From Daucus carota subsp. sativus (Eukaryota; Streptophyta; Magnoliopsida; Apiales; Apiaceae): a DNA stretch of 64,000 nt. The stretch is taken from positions 1,314,779 through 1,378,778 of the forward strand of contig NC_030383.2 of the NCBI RefSeq assembly GCF_001625215.2, read 5' to 3'. The position numbers and the translations under genes are program-made. Under the pieces are notes generated by a model, which saw nothing but the letters and a program-made list of their open reading frames with translations, ran no database searches and was not told where the DNA came from. This document shows, in pieces, positions 24,701-35,943 of this stretch. The stretch's first letter is position 1. Each line of letters begins with the position of its first letter.

Positions 24701-27700
24701 AAAAAAATCCAATGTGTCCTAGGCGATTAACCGGTCAACTGCACATAGGACTGGTTCGGTTCGCAACCCATAACAAGAGAACAATATTAGATTCAATTTT
24801 GAAGTCTTTTTAATGATATAAGATTACATCTTAATATCTTATAGTCATATATCAGCAGAACCCCGAAAGCTGGCTGCTCTGCTATACTATACTAGTTGTA
24901 GGGCGCTAGTGCTTGACTATTTAACCAACAAGTTAATAATCTTTCATAGTATTTTACTACTAGCCTATAATATTTCTAATATTCTATATATCTAATATAA
25001 TAAAACTTCTAATAAATTAGAACTAACTTTGTTCACGTATGATAACATATTATAGATCCAAAATGATAATTTATTTCCTTGTGCATTAGTCCTCCCTCAT
25101 GTTCATCAACGTGAATTTTGTAGATAAAACTGTTTAAATATATCTTAGCAATAAAATAATTATGAGCTTTAGTTCAGCTTCAAATCTGCATATCTCTTAC
25201 TGTAATTTTATTGCTTCCAGAGATATTTGTCGGCGCATATGTGTTGCTGGTGGTGATTCTAACATTGTTGAGTCCCCAACAGAACCAAAATGGACTTCTG
25301 AAGGCAAGTTTTCCTCCTTACTACTGATTCTGCATTAACATTATATTTAATATGTGTTTTTTTTAATTAAATATTATTTGGTAAAATTTCCCCGGAATTG
25401 GACCCAACACGAATTTCTACTTCCTGAAAAAATGTCAAATGATTTGTTTAATTATATGCCATTCATGTCACTTCAAGCGGTTCAGTCATAATTAATTAAT
25501 TTTATACGCTCTCTTAACCAGAGAGGATTTTGTGCCAATCCCTAGCATTGTCGCCTAGTGGATACCCCTTCTCTTGGTGTCTTTTCTTGGCAACAAGAAG
25601 TGTAGGGTTTGAGCCTCAATGGAGGCATGAGCGTGTGGCTATCTTGATATCTGTAATTGACCGCACGTAAAAAAAAAGAGAATGATTTTTAGCTTATGCT
25701 CTTTATACTTATAGCATCATGTTCGTTACCTTCCAGCTCTGTATACTAGGTGTTTTTCCTCTAGCATGTATTATAAGACAGTACAAATGCATTTACAGGA
25801 TTATGGCCTTTTCAGTATGAACTGGTAGTATATGTAGTCCTTTGGTCAAATTGAAATATAATTTTCAAAATTTTTGTATGAAGTCTGGGTTGGTCATGCC
25901 ACACATTATTATCTCTGGATCTTGTTAGAAACTGGCAACCAGGTCAGTGTGTATTAATCCTTTGCCTCCGTGATACCCTAAAATGCATTAAAGAAATATT
26001 TGAACTCATCTCTCACATCCCTTGTATGAATTAAAAAAAATAAAAATTGAATTCATCTCTCACATCCCTTGTATGAAATCTTTTTCTAGTGTTCAATTGC
26101 TAAACTATTAATGAAGCCATTGATTTTGCATGTATTAAAGGTTAATTAATATTCAATACCATGTTTTTGTTGCCAATCATAGTTCTGCCATATTTTTGAT
26201 ATGAACACTTATCTTAGTGCATGAAACTACATTTTGTATTAGGAACTCCGGAGTTGAATTTCATCATGCAATTGCAATCAATACCATGTTCATATAGCCA
26301 ATTATAGTTCTGCCATATTTTTGATATGAACACTTATCTGAGCCAATGAAACTACATTTTTTATTAGGAACTGAAAAGTTGAATTTCATCATGCAATTGC
26401 ATTTATTGATTTGCAGGGGAGCTATTCTTTGTTACGGATAGGACAAATGGATTTTGGAATATCTATAAATGGGTATTTTTTCTGTTTCATTTGTTGATTC
26501 TGTTTTCATGTAGAATGTTTTCTTTTGAACCTCAACTTCGAGATGTAATTGATCCAACCTATAAGATTAGGAATGGCTCAACTTCTCAAGGTGCAAATTT
26601 TGAAATTCAATAAGAACTTCAAGACAGTTCTTATACTTGAAGTCGCATGATTTAGACGAAATAATTTAATGAAAGAATGCAACACTCGCTCCTTGAAACT
26701 TATTTATCACAGTTGTACATGATGAAACCTTTCTGGTAGAGATACATTTTCCCATCTTGTCTTTTGTATCTACTAATAATAGGAGGTCCCTGTACAACTT
26801 CACCTACTAAAAAATTTTTTACTTAACATTGTCAAACATCTTCTACCAACTCACAAGGACTGGAAATGCAATCAAACAGTAATCTGCAAATCTATTAATA
26901 CTTGTGCAGAAGTTAATTAAAGAACTTGAGATGGATTAGCATTATGGTGCTGCTGTAACTTCCCTGAAATATTTAGGAGAGGAAGCAAAGTTGCTATAAT
27001 TGAGAGAAATCAGTTTCTGCAATTTGGCAGACAAACTTTGTGTCCATTTTCCCTTATTGTTGTCTGCTGATTATTTGATGTGAAGTGAGACACTTTAAAA
27101 AAATAGTTCGATGAAAATCATGAGATTGCATCTATGTCATAACAGGTTGAATCTAAAAATGAGGTGTTGCCGGTTTATCCATTGAATGCGGAGTTTGCAA
27201 GGCCGCTATGGGTTTTTGGCATGAATTCATATGAATTTTTGGAGCAAAAACATTTAATTGCTTGCACTTACAGGTGAGAACTGAGTACATGCTTATTTAT
27301 GTTTACTCTCTGGTTCCCATTCTAAAGTTTTGTATATAGCAAAGTTATATTAAATCAAAACTGTTGCATTAATGTGCAGGCAGAACGGAAGATCGTTTAT
27401 TGGAATTTTGGATTATGCTAAAAACAAAATGTCCATGTTAGATATCCCTTTTACAGATATAAATAATATTGTATGTTTAATATAGATTTCCCCAAACTTT
27501 TTAGCCTATCATCTGTTGATAACTTAGAAATGGTTGCTGACTTTTTCCTGCTTGTTTAGACCGCGGGATCCCGCTGCTTATACATTGAGGGGGCATCTGG
27601 AGTTCTTCCTTTGTCAATAGCGAAGGTTTTAGTTTCTCCTCCTACTCAAACTTCCATGTTTTCCATTAAAATTTTCTCTCAACTGTGCTGTTTCATATCT

Positions 27701-30700
27701 TGTTTCTGATTCTTAATGTCACAATATATTACTGCAGGTAACTTTAGATGCTCAGCAACTAAAAGCAGTTGATTTCAGGATCGTTTGGTCTTCTTCAGCT
27801 AATTTTTCAAAATACAAATCATATTTTAGCTTGCCAGAAGTAATTGAGTTTCCAACTAAAGTACATGGTCAAAATGCATACGCATACTATTATCCACCAA
27901 CTAACCCCATCTATCAAGCTAGTAAGGACGAAAAGCCTCCACTATTGCTGAAAAGTCATGGTATGTTTATTGTTGTACTTCTCTTTGATGATAATTTTCT
28001 TAAATGTATGGGAAAAAACGAGGAAAAGCAAGAAGATCCGCTGACATCTTAATATTTTCCCAATTTCCCTTCTTATTTTGAAAAATAAAATAAAATAATA
28101 ATTTCCCTTCTTATTTTGATAATTTATAGTGATTTAGTCTTCTGAATGAGTCGCTGTGGAGACCTGTGTTCTTCTGAGACTTTTTGGCGAGATGAGTGGC
28201 CTACTTAATATAAAACCCAAATTAAATCCAAAGCCAAAAAATCGGGTTCGGTAAATCCAAAATTTCAGTTTTCGTATCGGTTATTCGTCGGATTGGATTA
28301 TTTTGCCATCCATGGAATATAGCTCCAACCTCACAAATTGCTGACTTTAATTTCTCCCATCCTTCTCTCTCTTTGCAAGTTTCGGTGAGCTACTTTCTTT
28401 GCCGAATGATTTTCCAAAATCCATTTAAGTCTTCGGGATCATTTCCTCTTGTGAATTTGCAGAAGTGAAAGAGTTAGGAAAACTTTTTGATAGCCTTCTT
28501 ACACAAATTGAGTTCAACGATATCATATAAGAAGAAGGATGTATGTAAACTATGGGCGTGGAATTAATAATCATATATGATTACTTAAAACTTGTGTGTA
28601 TTTGCACACTGAGGTTGTTGACAACTTACGCGGTATGATTGTTAGGCTTTAATTTGACTTTGATAAAATATTGCCAGCATTTTAAAATGCTACACACATT
28701 ATTGCTCTTTGCAGGAGGGCCTACAGCTGAAACTCGTGGAATATTGAATCTTAGCATCCAGTATTGGACGAGTCGAGGTTGGGGTTATGTTGATGTAAAT
28801 TATGGTGGAAGTACTGGTACGTCTTTTAGTCTAAGATATATATGTGTGCGTTGCATTACCTCGGCCCGTGGTGGCCTGAGTATTTCCCAGTCATATATGT
28901 TGGTAGATCCAATTTGCTTATACAGTACTTCAAATCATTTTGTCCTATTATTAAATACATACATTTGTTAATGTTATCAATCTGTACCCACTCATGAGGA
29001 TGTATTGGAATTTTTCAAAGGTTATGGAAGAGAATATAGAGAGAGGCTCCTAGGACAGTGGGGTATTGTTGATGTTGATGACTGTTGCAGTTGTGCTGAA
29101 TTTCTGGTAAATATGTAGAGAACTCTGTCCTCTCTCTCTACACACACGTGCACGCACAACTGACCACACGTATATCCAGTTTTTTGCTTTTTTTTTTTTT
29201 ATCTTTTAAAAAGCAGTGTTGATCATGACTAATATTCCTTTTGTCATCCAGGTGGACAATGGAAAAGTTGATGGTCGGAGATTATGTATCACTGGGAGCT
29301 CAGCTGGTGGGTACACAACGTTGGCTGCACTTGCATTTAGAAAAACATTCAGTGCTGGTGCATCCTTATATGGCGTAAGTAAATCTTACATTTCCTCACA
29401 GAATCCAGTATCATTTATTTTTATGTGGAATCAGCCTGAGTCTTGTTTTTCAGTGTTAGATTCATAGACAGCTGGGATCATCGTAATGAAAATATTAGAC
29501 ACATCATATTCATATATGGAGATTCATGATTTGGCAGTCATGCACTGTGTGGGACATCTAATAAACAATAATATTTTCATGCTATAACCAGTGAGGAACC
29601 TTGTCTGAGTTGTCTCTTTACGATCCAGTTCCGGTTTCCTGAAATCCATATACTAAACAGATTGCACTTTTGAACTTTAAATTTCGTGCCTATCCATAGA
29701 ATTGGTCCTAAAATCTATCACTTGGAAAATTGTGCAGCCTTAATCTTGTTTTGAACAAGCCCATGTCATCAATCATGCTTATCTTTTCTATATGTTCTGA
29801 CTCCTGATTTACTGTTGACAAGTAAAACTCTATTACTGTAGTGATGTTGACACATGGATTATGTAATATACAGAGGACAGTGACAATTGAGTGATTTGTT
29901 CTGTCACATTGATAGACAGTAGAGGTCTGTAAATTTATGGCGAATTAAAACAAATTTGATATGATTGATTTGGTGATTCCAGGGGGAGTATATGCTTTTA
30001 ATACGTCATCTATCTCTTGCGGAACTCGCAAAATGTAACATGACTAAATAACTTGCGAGATTTAGATTGAACTTTAATATAATCACTCGAGTTTGATTAG
30101 TATATAATGCACTGCTAGAACACCTCTCTTAAGCAAATCATGAATACGATGATTCCGCTATGTATAGGTATGTAGCGCATGTAATTATCTTTGTTAGGTA
30201 TCAGCTCATTACAAGGTAGCATGGACTTTGATGATCAAAATATATAAGGATAATAATTGTATGTTTAGACAATTATTATAAAAGGTATATCTTGGTCACA
30301 AAAGTTAGAAGAAGATTGTTGGGTATTAACCCAGTTGGAATTGGATTCTGATTTGAGTTGAGGATTTCAGAATTGGATTCCAATTGCAGTTAGGTATTTT
30401 AGAGTTAGAGTATTCTGATTTGTCTAAGTTTGAGATGGCTATATATACATAGTCATATTGTGTTTGATAGGTGTGCTCAAGATGTAGACTTAGGTATCGC
30501 TTGCGGCGGATACTTGAGTAGTAGGCTTGAGTATCCAAGTTGGTTTGATTGTATTATTGATAACGGTTTTGATTAATAATACAAGTTGGGACGTGGGTTT
30601 TCCGCGTCAAATATTGTTGTGTGTGTGCTTTGCATTAGAAGTTGAATCTTGTATTCTTATCACTAACAATCTTTGATCTCCTCTTTGAGATGTGTTTGTT

Positions 30701-31920
30701 ATATCTTTATTGATGGTGGTATTGCAGCATACCTAAAAAAATTGAATCTTTAAGAATCTAAAATTTCCCTACTATCTTATTATTTGCTGTTTTTTCTTTC
30801 TGGATGATTAGTATTTTCTTACTTCTTATCCTTGAACAGATTGCGGACTTAAAATTGTTAAAGGAAGAAACTCACAAATTTGAATCCCGTTATATGGACA
30901 ATCTTATTGGTAATTTCTATTTTCTATATCCAATTTTGTGTTTGTATGTAGTGTGTTTAATGTACTTAATTCAGCATTCTTACTAATTAATATTGATGTA
31001 GGAAGCGAAAAGGAATACTTTGAGAGGTCACCCATCAATTTTGCTGATAAGTTCTCTTGTCCCATAATCCTTTTCCAGGGTTTAGAAGACAGGGTAAGTA
31101 CAACCCCCCGCCACTGTTGTAATTTATTGTTCGTAGGTTTGTCTGTGTACACCAATCTATTTATTTGGAATGTGAGTGTTTGATAAGCATTCATACTTTT
31201 TTGCTTACGCAACTAGACAGACACACACATACATGCTTTAGCATACCCATATTAGTTGCAAACAAAAGCTGATTTCTGGTACCCAGTCAATTGTTTCAGA
31301 ACGTTGATTCAAGTGTCGAACAATTTAAGTTACTTCCATGTTATTATTTCTAGTACATATTACCATATAGGTTAGTTTCTAATGTTATTCTTTTTACTAG
31401 TTGCACTGTGATGTTGCACCCTTGTACCATGTCATTTTCTAATGTTGGGCATTACAAAGTTAGCACCTAGCATTTACTAAAAGCATTTGCCAGTGGTTAA
31501 CATGTTGCTCTAATACAGTACAAGTAGCTTGTTTTAGCCATAATTTGGTCAAACCAACCATAAAGTACAAATTAACACAGGATGTTCCAGTTTTAAGTGT
31601 TATAAATATAGTAATATATGCACAGGTCGTCCCACCAGCTCAAGCACGCAAAATTTACCAGGCACTGAAGGAGAAGGGATTGCCAGTTGCTTTGGTGGAG
31701 TACGAAGCAGAGCAGCATGGATTCCGTAAGGTATGTATAATAACCAACATGCAACTTTATTGTTCAGGAGTACTTTAGATCTGATTTGATTTGATATAAT
31801 CTACAGGCTGAAAACATCAAGTTCACAATTGAACAACAAATGTTGTTTTTTGCACGTTTAGTGGGGCAATTTAAGGTGGCAGATGAAATCACTTCCATTA
31901 AGATTGACAACTTTGATTGA
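21790..31920 (+). CDS. S9 prolyl-oligopeptidase-family serine hydrolase, 18 exons
   Basis: Resembles the plant acylaminoacyl-peptidase/dipeptidyl-peptidase-like S9C proteins (Arabidopsis At5g36210 type, from memory). Exons: 21790-22136, 22830-23017, 23212-23316, 23418-23489, 23657-23804, 25221-25303, 26417-26472, 27146-27273, 27380-27470, 27560-27625, 27738-27960, 28715-28816, 29021-29106, 29252-29374, 30840-30909, 31002-31093, 31626-31730, 31807-31920; 2199 nt, 732 aa. The N-terminal beta-propeller region (about 70-430) includes [25 protein letters not shown] with one substitution (GG for G). The C-terminal alpha/beta hydrolase has HGGPTAE, nucleophile Ser582 in GSSAGG, Asp659 in QGLEDRVVPP and His691 in EQHGFRK. 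The first ~58 residues are Ser/Arg-rich and could be a transit peptide; Met at 21964 is the alternative start (674 aa). Intron 6 uses a GC donor. Substrate is unknown. Confidence 0.93.
22258..22865 (+). repeat. Exon-2-like repeat array in S9 gene intron 1
   Basis: Six degenerate copies of the first ~45 bp of exon 2 (core CTAGTTAAGGAGTCTC followed by TAAACCTGAGGAT and TATTGATAT) lie at about 22258, 22362, 22431, 22511, 22618 and 22712. The functional copy starts exon 2 at 22830. Spacing is about 70-118 bp. Several copies also retain the TGATCARTT stretch that sits at the exon start. Confidence 0.85.
25534..25676 (+). mobile_element. Possible tRNA-derived SINE in S9 gene intron 6
   Basis: It has a box A-like TCGCCTAGTGG near 25551, a box B-like GGGTTTGAGCC near 25606, and ends in an A-rich tail. 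The flanks AGAGAGGATTTT (left) and AGAGAATGATTTT (right) may be an imperfect target-site duplication. Confidence 0.5.
26023..26083. repeat. Short direct duplication in S9 gene intron 6
   Basis: The string TCATCTCTCACATCCCTTGT with TATGAA appears twice about 40 bp apart, separated by an A-rich spacer. Confidence 0.8.
26152..26401. repeat. ~125-bp tandem duplication in S9 gene intron 6
   Basis: Two adjacent copies each run from AATACCATGTT through TAGTTCTGCCATATTTTTG and ATGAACACTTATCT to TTGAATTTCATCATGCAATT. They differ at few positions, so the duplication looks fairly recent. It ends about 15 bp before exon 7. Confidence 0.9.
30317..30668 (+). mobile_element. Probable solo LTR (Ty1-copia style) in S9 gene intron 14
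   Basis: It begins TGTTGGGTATTAACCC and ends TCTTATCACTAACA (TG...CA). Inside are a TATATATA box (~30440), an AATAATA polyadenylation-like region and a T/G-rich U5-like end, typical of plant copia LTRs. No matching 5-bp duplication is seen: the flanks AAGAT and ATCTT are inverted rather than direct. No internal gag-pol is present. Confidence 0.6.
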
Positions 31921-34900
31921 AGAAATTTTTTATTATAAGGTATCTTATCTAAATCTTCTTGGCATATGCTGCATTTAAATTACAACTTTGCTGGCTGATC
32001 TCGGAACTGTTTGATGTATTTCATATGATATTGCACTTCTGACAATAAAGGACCATGTATTATCTATATATGCCAAGTAAATAATTGCATTAAAAATATA
32101 GAATTTACAAGTAATATATTCAAACTGAGAATTATTAAAATCTGAAACATTGAGTGAATAAGATATCCACTTCTGCAAGAGTCCCAAACCCATTAGGGAT
32201 TACATCATGAGAACTACCTTTGTATTAACAACATAACCAAATTCAGTAAAGTATAGCAGTATGCATAGTCACCCTTCCAAGGAGCATGGAATGGTGCCAT
32301 AGCAGTATGCAAGCCAATCTATGTCCATCTACTAAATGTACTGGAGCCTTTCTAATTCTCTATATGATCAAAGTTCTGATCATATCTGCATTTCAGTTTT
32401 ATGTATTTAGCTTTTAAGAGTTGTAATCTCTAGATTAATTGTTCCAAGCCCGACATTCCCTTTAGAATTGTCAATTTGCAGTAGTGTGTTAGTTACATTC
32501 ATTTATATCTTATATAGTTATATACTATACATACAATATTTAATATTGATTAACTATCTTCTGTATGGTGTGGCATTTCAGTTATTTGCAAATGGCGAGA
32601 TCAGTAATCCTTCCGCAACCAACCTGACTTCATATATACAGCAGAGAAGATTGTTTCAGAGTGGTCAGTTTGCCACACTAGGAGCTTATTTTCTGATTTC
32701 TGCCATTGCTATCATATAAAAACAATGATCAGTTTTTAAATGGATCAGCTTCGTAACTTATCCAATATAGTTTTTAAGCCAATGCATCAGAGTTTATCCG
32801 GCATAGATTTCAACCGGGAATTTGGTTGGTTAGAAGTTAGCTCACATATATGCTTACAAGTTTCGTTAGTTACATCTGATGATTGGTAGCTACTAGCTCC
32901 GTTACATTTCAAATAGTAATTCCTATATTTGTTTGGATTCTGCCATGATGTGTTATGCTTAATTTTTTAGAGTATTTATTTTTATTTTAATTAAACAGGA
33001 TCTATACTACTTTTCTGGCATATTCAGTTATGTAAAGCAAACACGTTAATTTCTTCGAGAAGGAAAAGAACAAATTACATTTGTATTTTTCCTTGTTTGT
33101 GGAAACTTTTGAGGTCGTTAACTTGTATAGTGAGTCAAAAGCTCCAGTTAACTTTAGATTTGTTTGATTAATCAGAATTATCAGGTCGACTACAATGACA
33201 ATCTTTCTAATTGAATATTTTATAGTACTTTAATTTAGGCAGTTCTGTACGTAAAAATAATACCGAGTGAAGAGTTTTTGAAGAAAAATTTTTTGGATTG
33301 ACTGTATGCATGCATGAATCTGTTTCTAACTATCACATCTCTGAATTACGTATTCTGTTTGATTTGTTACGTGTTTTTGTAGTAATATCATGTATTTATT
33401 ATTTATGTATGCTCTCTTTATGTACATCGGGCGAAATCAGGGAAGCCCATCTTAGACTAGAATTCTGATTCATAAGAGTCAATGATTTTTATTGTTTTTA
33501 TCATGTTTTTTTGTTAATTTTTTTTATATTTTTTATATATTCCGATTCTGTTTCCGTCATGCATACATATGGCATTACTGGAAAAGGGCATTTTGAGCTA
33601 ATACGAGAAATACTTTGCATCATATATTATGATTCATTTCCCATCTATTTTTTTTTTTTGAAATTTAATTAATTTTTTGGAGTTTATTATAATTTCAAAC
33701 GGGTGCAAAATTAGACCAGTGGCCTATATATATCGAACTATTCGACAACTTGAGCAAATTTTTTCTTTCAATTATTCGGTTCTACCTTAAATGATTTATA
33801 TGGCTAGACAAGAACTGGTAACCGAGATAACACCCTAACTAGTTGCAGTTGCAGGAGGTTAACATTAAATTGAACATGAATATTCAGCTATAAAAAAATA
33901 ATAAGAAGAGGTTTTCTACAAGACTGAAATCACCTGAAAATGCACGGGCAAGTGGCCCGTTTCAATAATTCACAACTTGCGGCGTGCAGTTGAGAGATCA
34001 TTTTCAGTTATATATTTACATGGAATATATATATAAATAATTTTATCCGATAGAATAATTTCTCATGTCTAGCATTAGTGAAGTATTGTATTTTTTTATC
34101 TTGATAAATGAATAAATAAAGTCCTCCGTTCTTGAAGAAATTCTCATATTCATTCATGTATCGAAGTTCACCTAGCGTTTGGTTACAAAATAGAATTATA
34201 GTTTCAATTCATTTAAGTTTGAAAAAATTATGTGAAATGTTTCATATTGCCAGTGACGACGTGATTTTAATATTTTCTTGGGGAGATATGATATTATCAA
34301 AACAAAAACAATGAGATTTTTTTTTGTGGATTTACATAAATATCCTCACAATAAAAAATTATTTTCAGCAAAATTCCTCTCTCTTAGTATCTTCTGTTGT
34401 TACAAGAATATTATATATAATATATAAAATTATATACATATCTATTAAATATGAATATATTAAATAAATAATTTTAAAAGCTGCTGATATCAGAATAAAT
34501 GATAAATTTCTAGATGATGATTTTCGCAGACATCAAAAGATACATGAAAATCGGGTAGAAACTAAATCAAAGTGGCAGATATCGGAAAATACATTAAAAC
34601 TCGGTGATATTGAAACGAGGTGAAAACTGAATTTAAGATATTTTTCCCTCTCCGATACGGAAGCTTTCCAGTCGTTAAATTATAAAGCAAGTCAAACCTC
34701 GAGTAAGTCCCATTAAAATTTCTTAAATTGACACGAAAAAGATAAATAAAGATAGAGTAATGCTTGTTACCAAACCTTTTCTCCAAATGGCTTAACAAAG
34801 TCATCTCGTATATCAAATGGCTAATGTTTTTGACGATACCGAGTCAAGCTTACCCCATCGTCTGGTTGTTTCGCAAACAACGAAAAATCTAAAAAAGACT

Positions 34901-35708
34901 TTTCAGCCAATAATTCTGGAATTGACTCATTGCATGCATGAACTTGACTTGTTTTGTTGTTTTTCGACATGAGGTCGAAATGTAAGAGGTTAGGATGCAA
35001 AATTGTGTCAGCAATTTTAAGTTTTAAGAAAATAACGGGATGTATTCGATTCAAATTTTAATAGATTGTTTTAGTTTATGAAAAGAAAATAATTTGTTAC
35101 CCGAAAATATATCGTCTAAATAAGCATTCATTGATCTTTATATATTCACAATAAATTTTATCGACCACTCTAAAATATAACTTTTTTGTAGATATATGTA
35201 TTTAACTTATGAATTTTCGAATCAGTCGTGCTCAAAATATTCGGTCTTATTTAACTTAATCAAAAATAATAAGACCAAATATTATTTAAATTCTTATGTA
35301 TAAAAAAGTATGTTAATATGGTACTTCTAGTTTAGCTAAGATGAGATAAAAATTAATTTTTAATTTATATGTTTCGATAATTTTTTTAGTACTTACAATT
35401 CTTTTTAGAATTATTAGTATAATATTATAAATTATTCTTTGAAACAATCATATTTTCCGACTTATTAATAACATTTGAGTTTTCAACCGAAAATTCAATA
35501 CCGATACGAATTCGCGGGGAAGAATGGTACGTACTACGTAGCTAGTCCTCAGCAGTCATATACCATATTCTTAACAAGTCAATTCTTGGCAATATTACCA
35601 CAACAAGACTCAAGATTTTTAACCATTTGAATTTTTGTTGCTGATCATACATATGAAGCAACGCTGCATGTTCATTGGACGCAACGTAAACCTACTTAAT
35701 GCAGACAC
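31921..35708. other. Spacer between the S9 hydrolase and PAT1
   Basis: AT-rich intergenic DNA of nearly 4 kb. The first part is probably S9 3'UTR. An open segment ending at 32719 encodes a hydrophobic C-terminus of unknown origin. The stretch from about 32720 to 35030 shows nothing I can name. A fragment (about 35040-35083) matches the left end of the TIR element at 45832-46286. Confidence 0.45.
32580..32719 (+). other. Orphan coding-like segment, unknown
   Basis: After an acceptor-like CATTTCAG, a frame encodes about 46 residues (LFANGEISNPSATNL... ending in the hydrophobic FLISAIAII) and stops at 32717-32719. I do not recognise it. It could be a terminal-exon remnant, a noncoding 3'UTR exon of the S9 gene (a donor-like AAG|GTATCT lies at about 31940), or chance. 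Confidence 0.2.
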
Positions 35709-35716
35709 TATAAATT
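35709..35716 (+). promoter_or_regulatory. TATA box of PAT1
   Basis: TATAAATT lies 235 bp upstream of the PAT1 ATG. Comparable TATA motifs precede all five patatin-like genes. Confidence 0.55.
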
Positions 35717-35805
35717 TGATCGAGCAGGCTATCTGTAACCACATCCACTCAACTTATAAACGTACAGCTCATTGAGAAAGAACTTAAGCTCATTTGTTCG
35801 TCGGT

Positions 35806-35941
35806 TTTGAGTATTTTATATTTTTCGAGTTTCGTTAGGTGTTTTTTTTGTTTGTTGTTTTTGAGTATTTTATATCTTTCGAGTTTTGTTAGACATATTT
35901 GTCTGTCTATTTGAGTATTTTATATTTTTCGAGTTTTGTTA
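35806..35941 (+). repeat. Three tandem leader repeats abutting the PAT1 start codon
   Basis: The 32-bp unit TTTGAGTATTTTATATYTTT plus CGAGTTTYGTTA starts at 35806, 35860 and 35910. The last copy ends two bases before the ATG at 35944. The units lie in the presumed 5'UTR. Confidence 0.9.
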
Positions 35942-35943
35942 AG

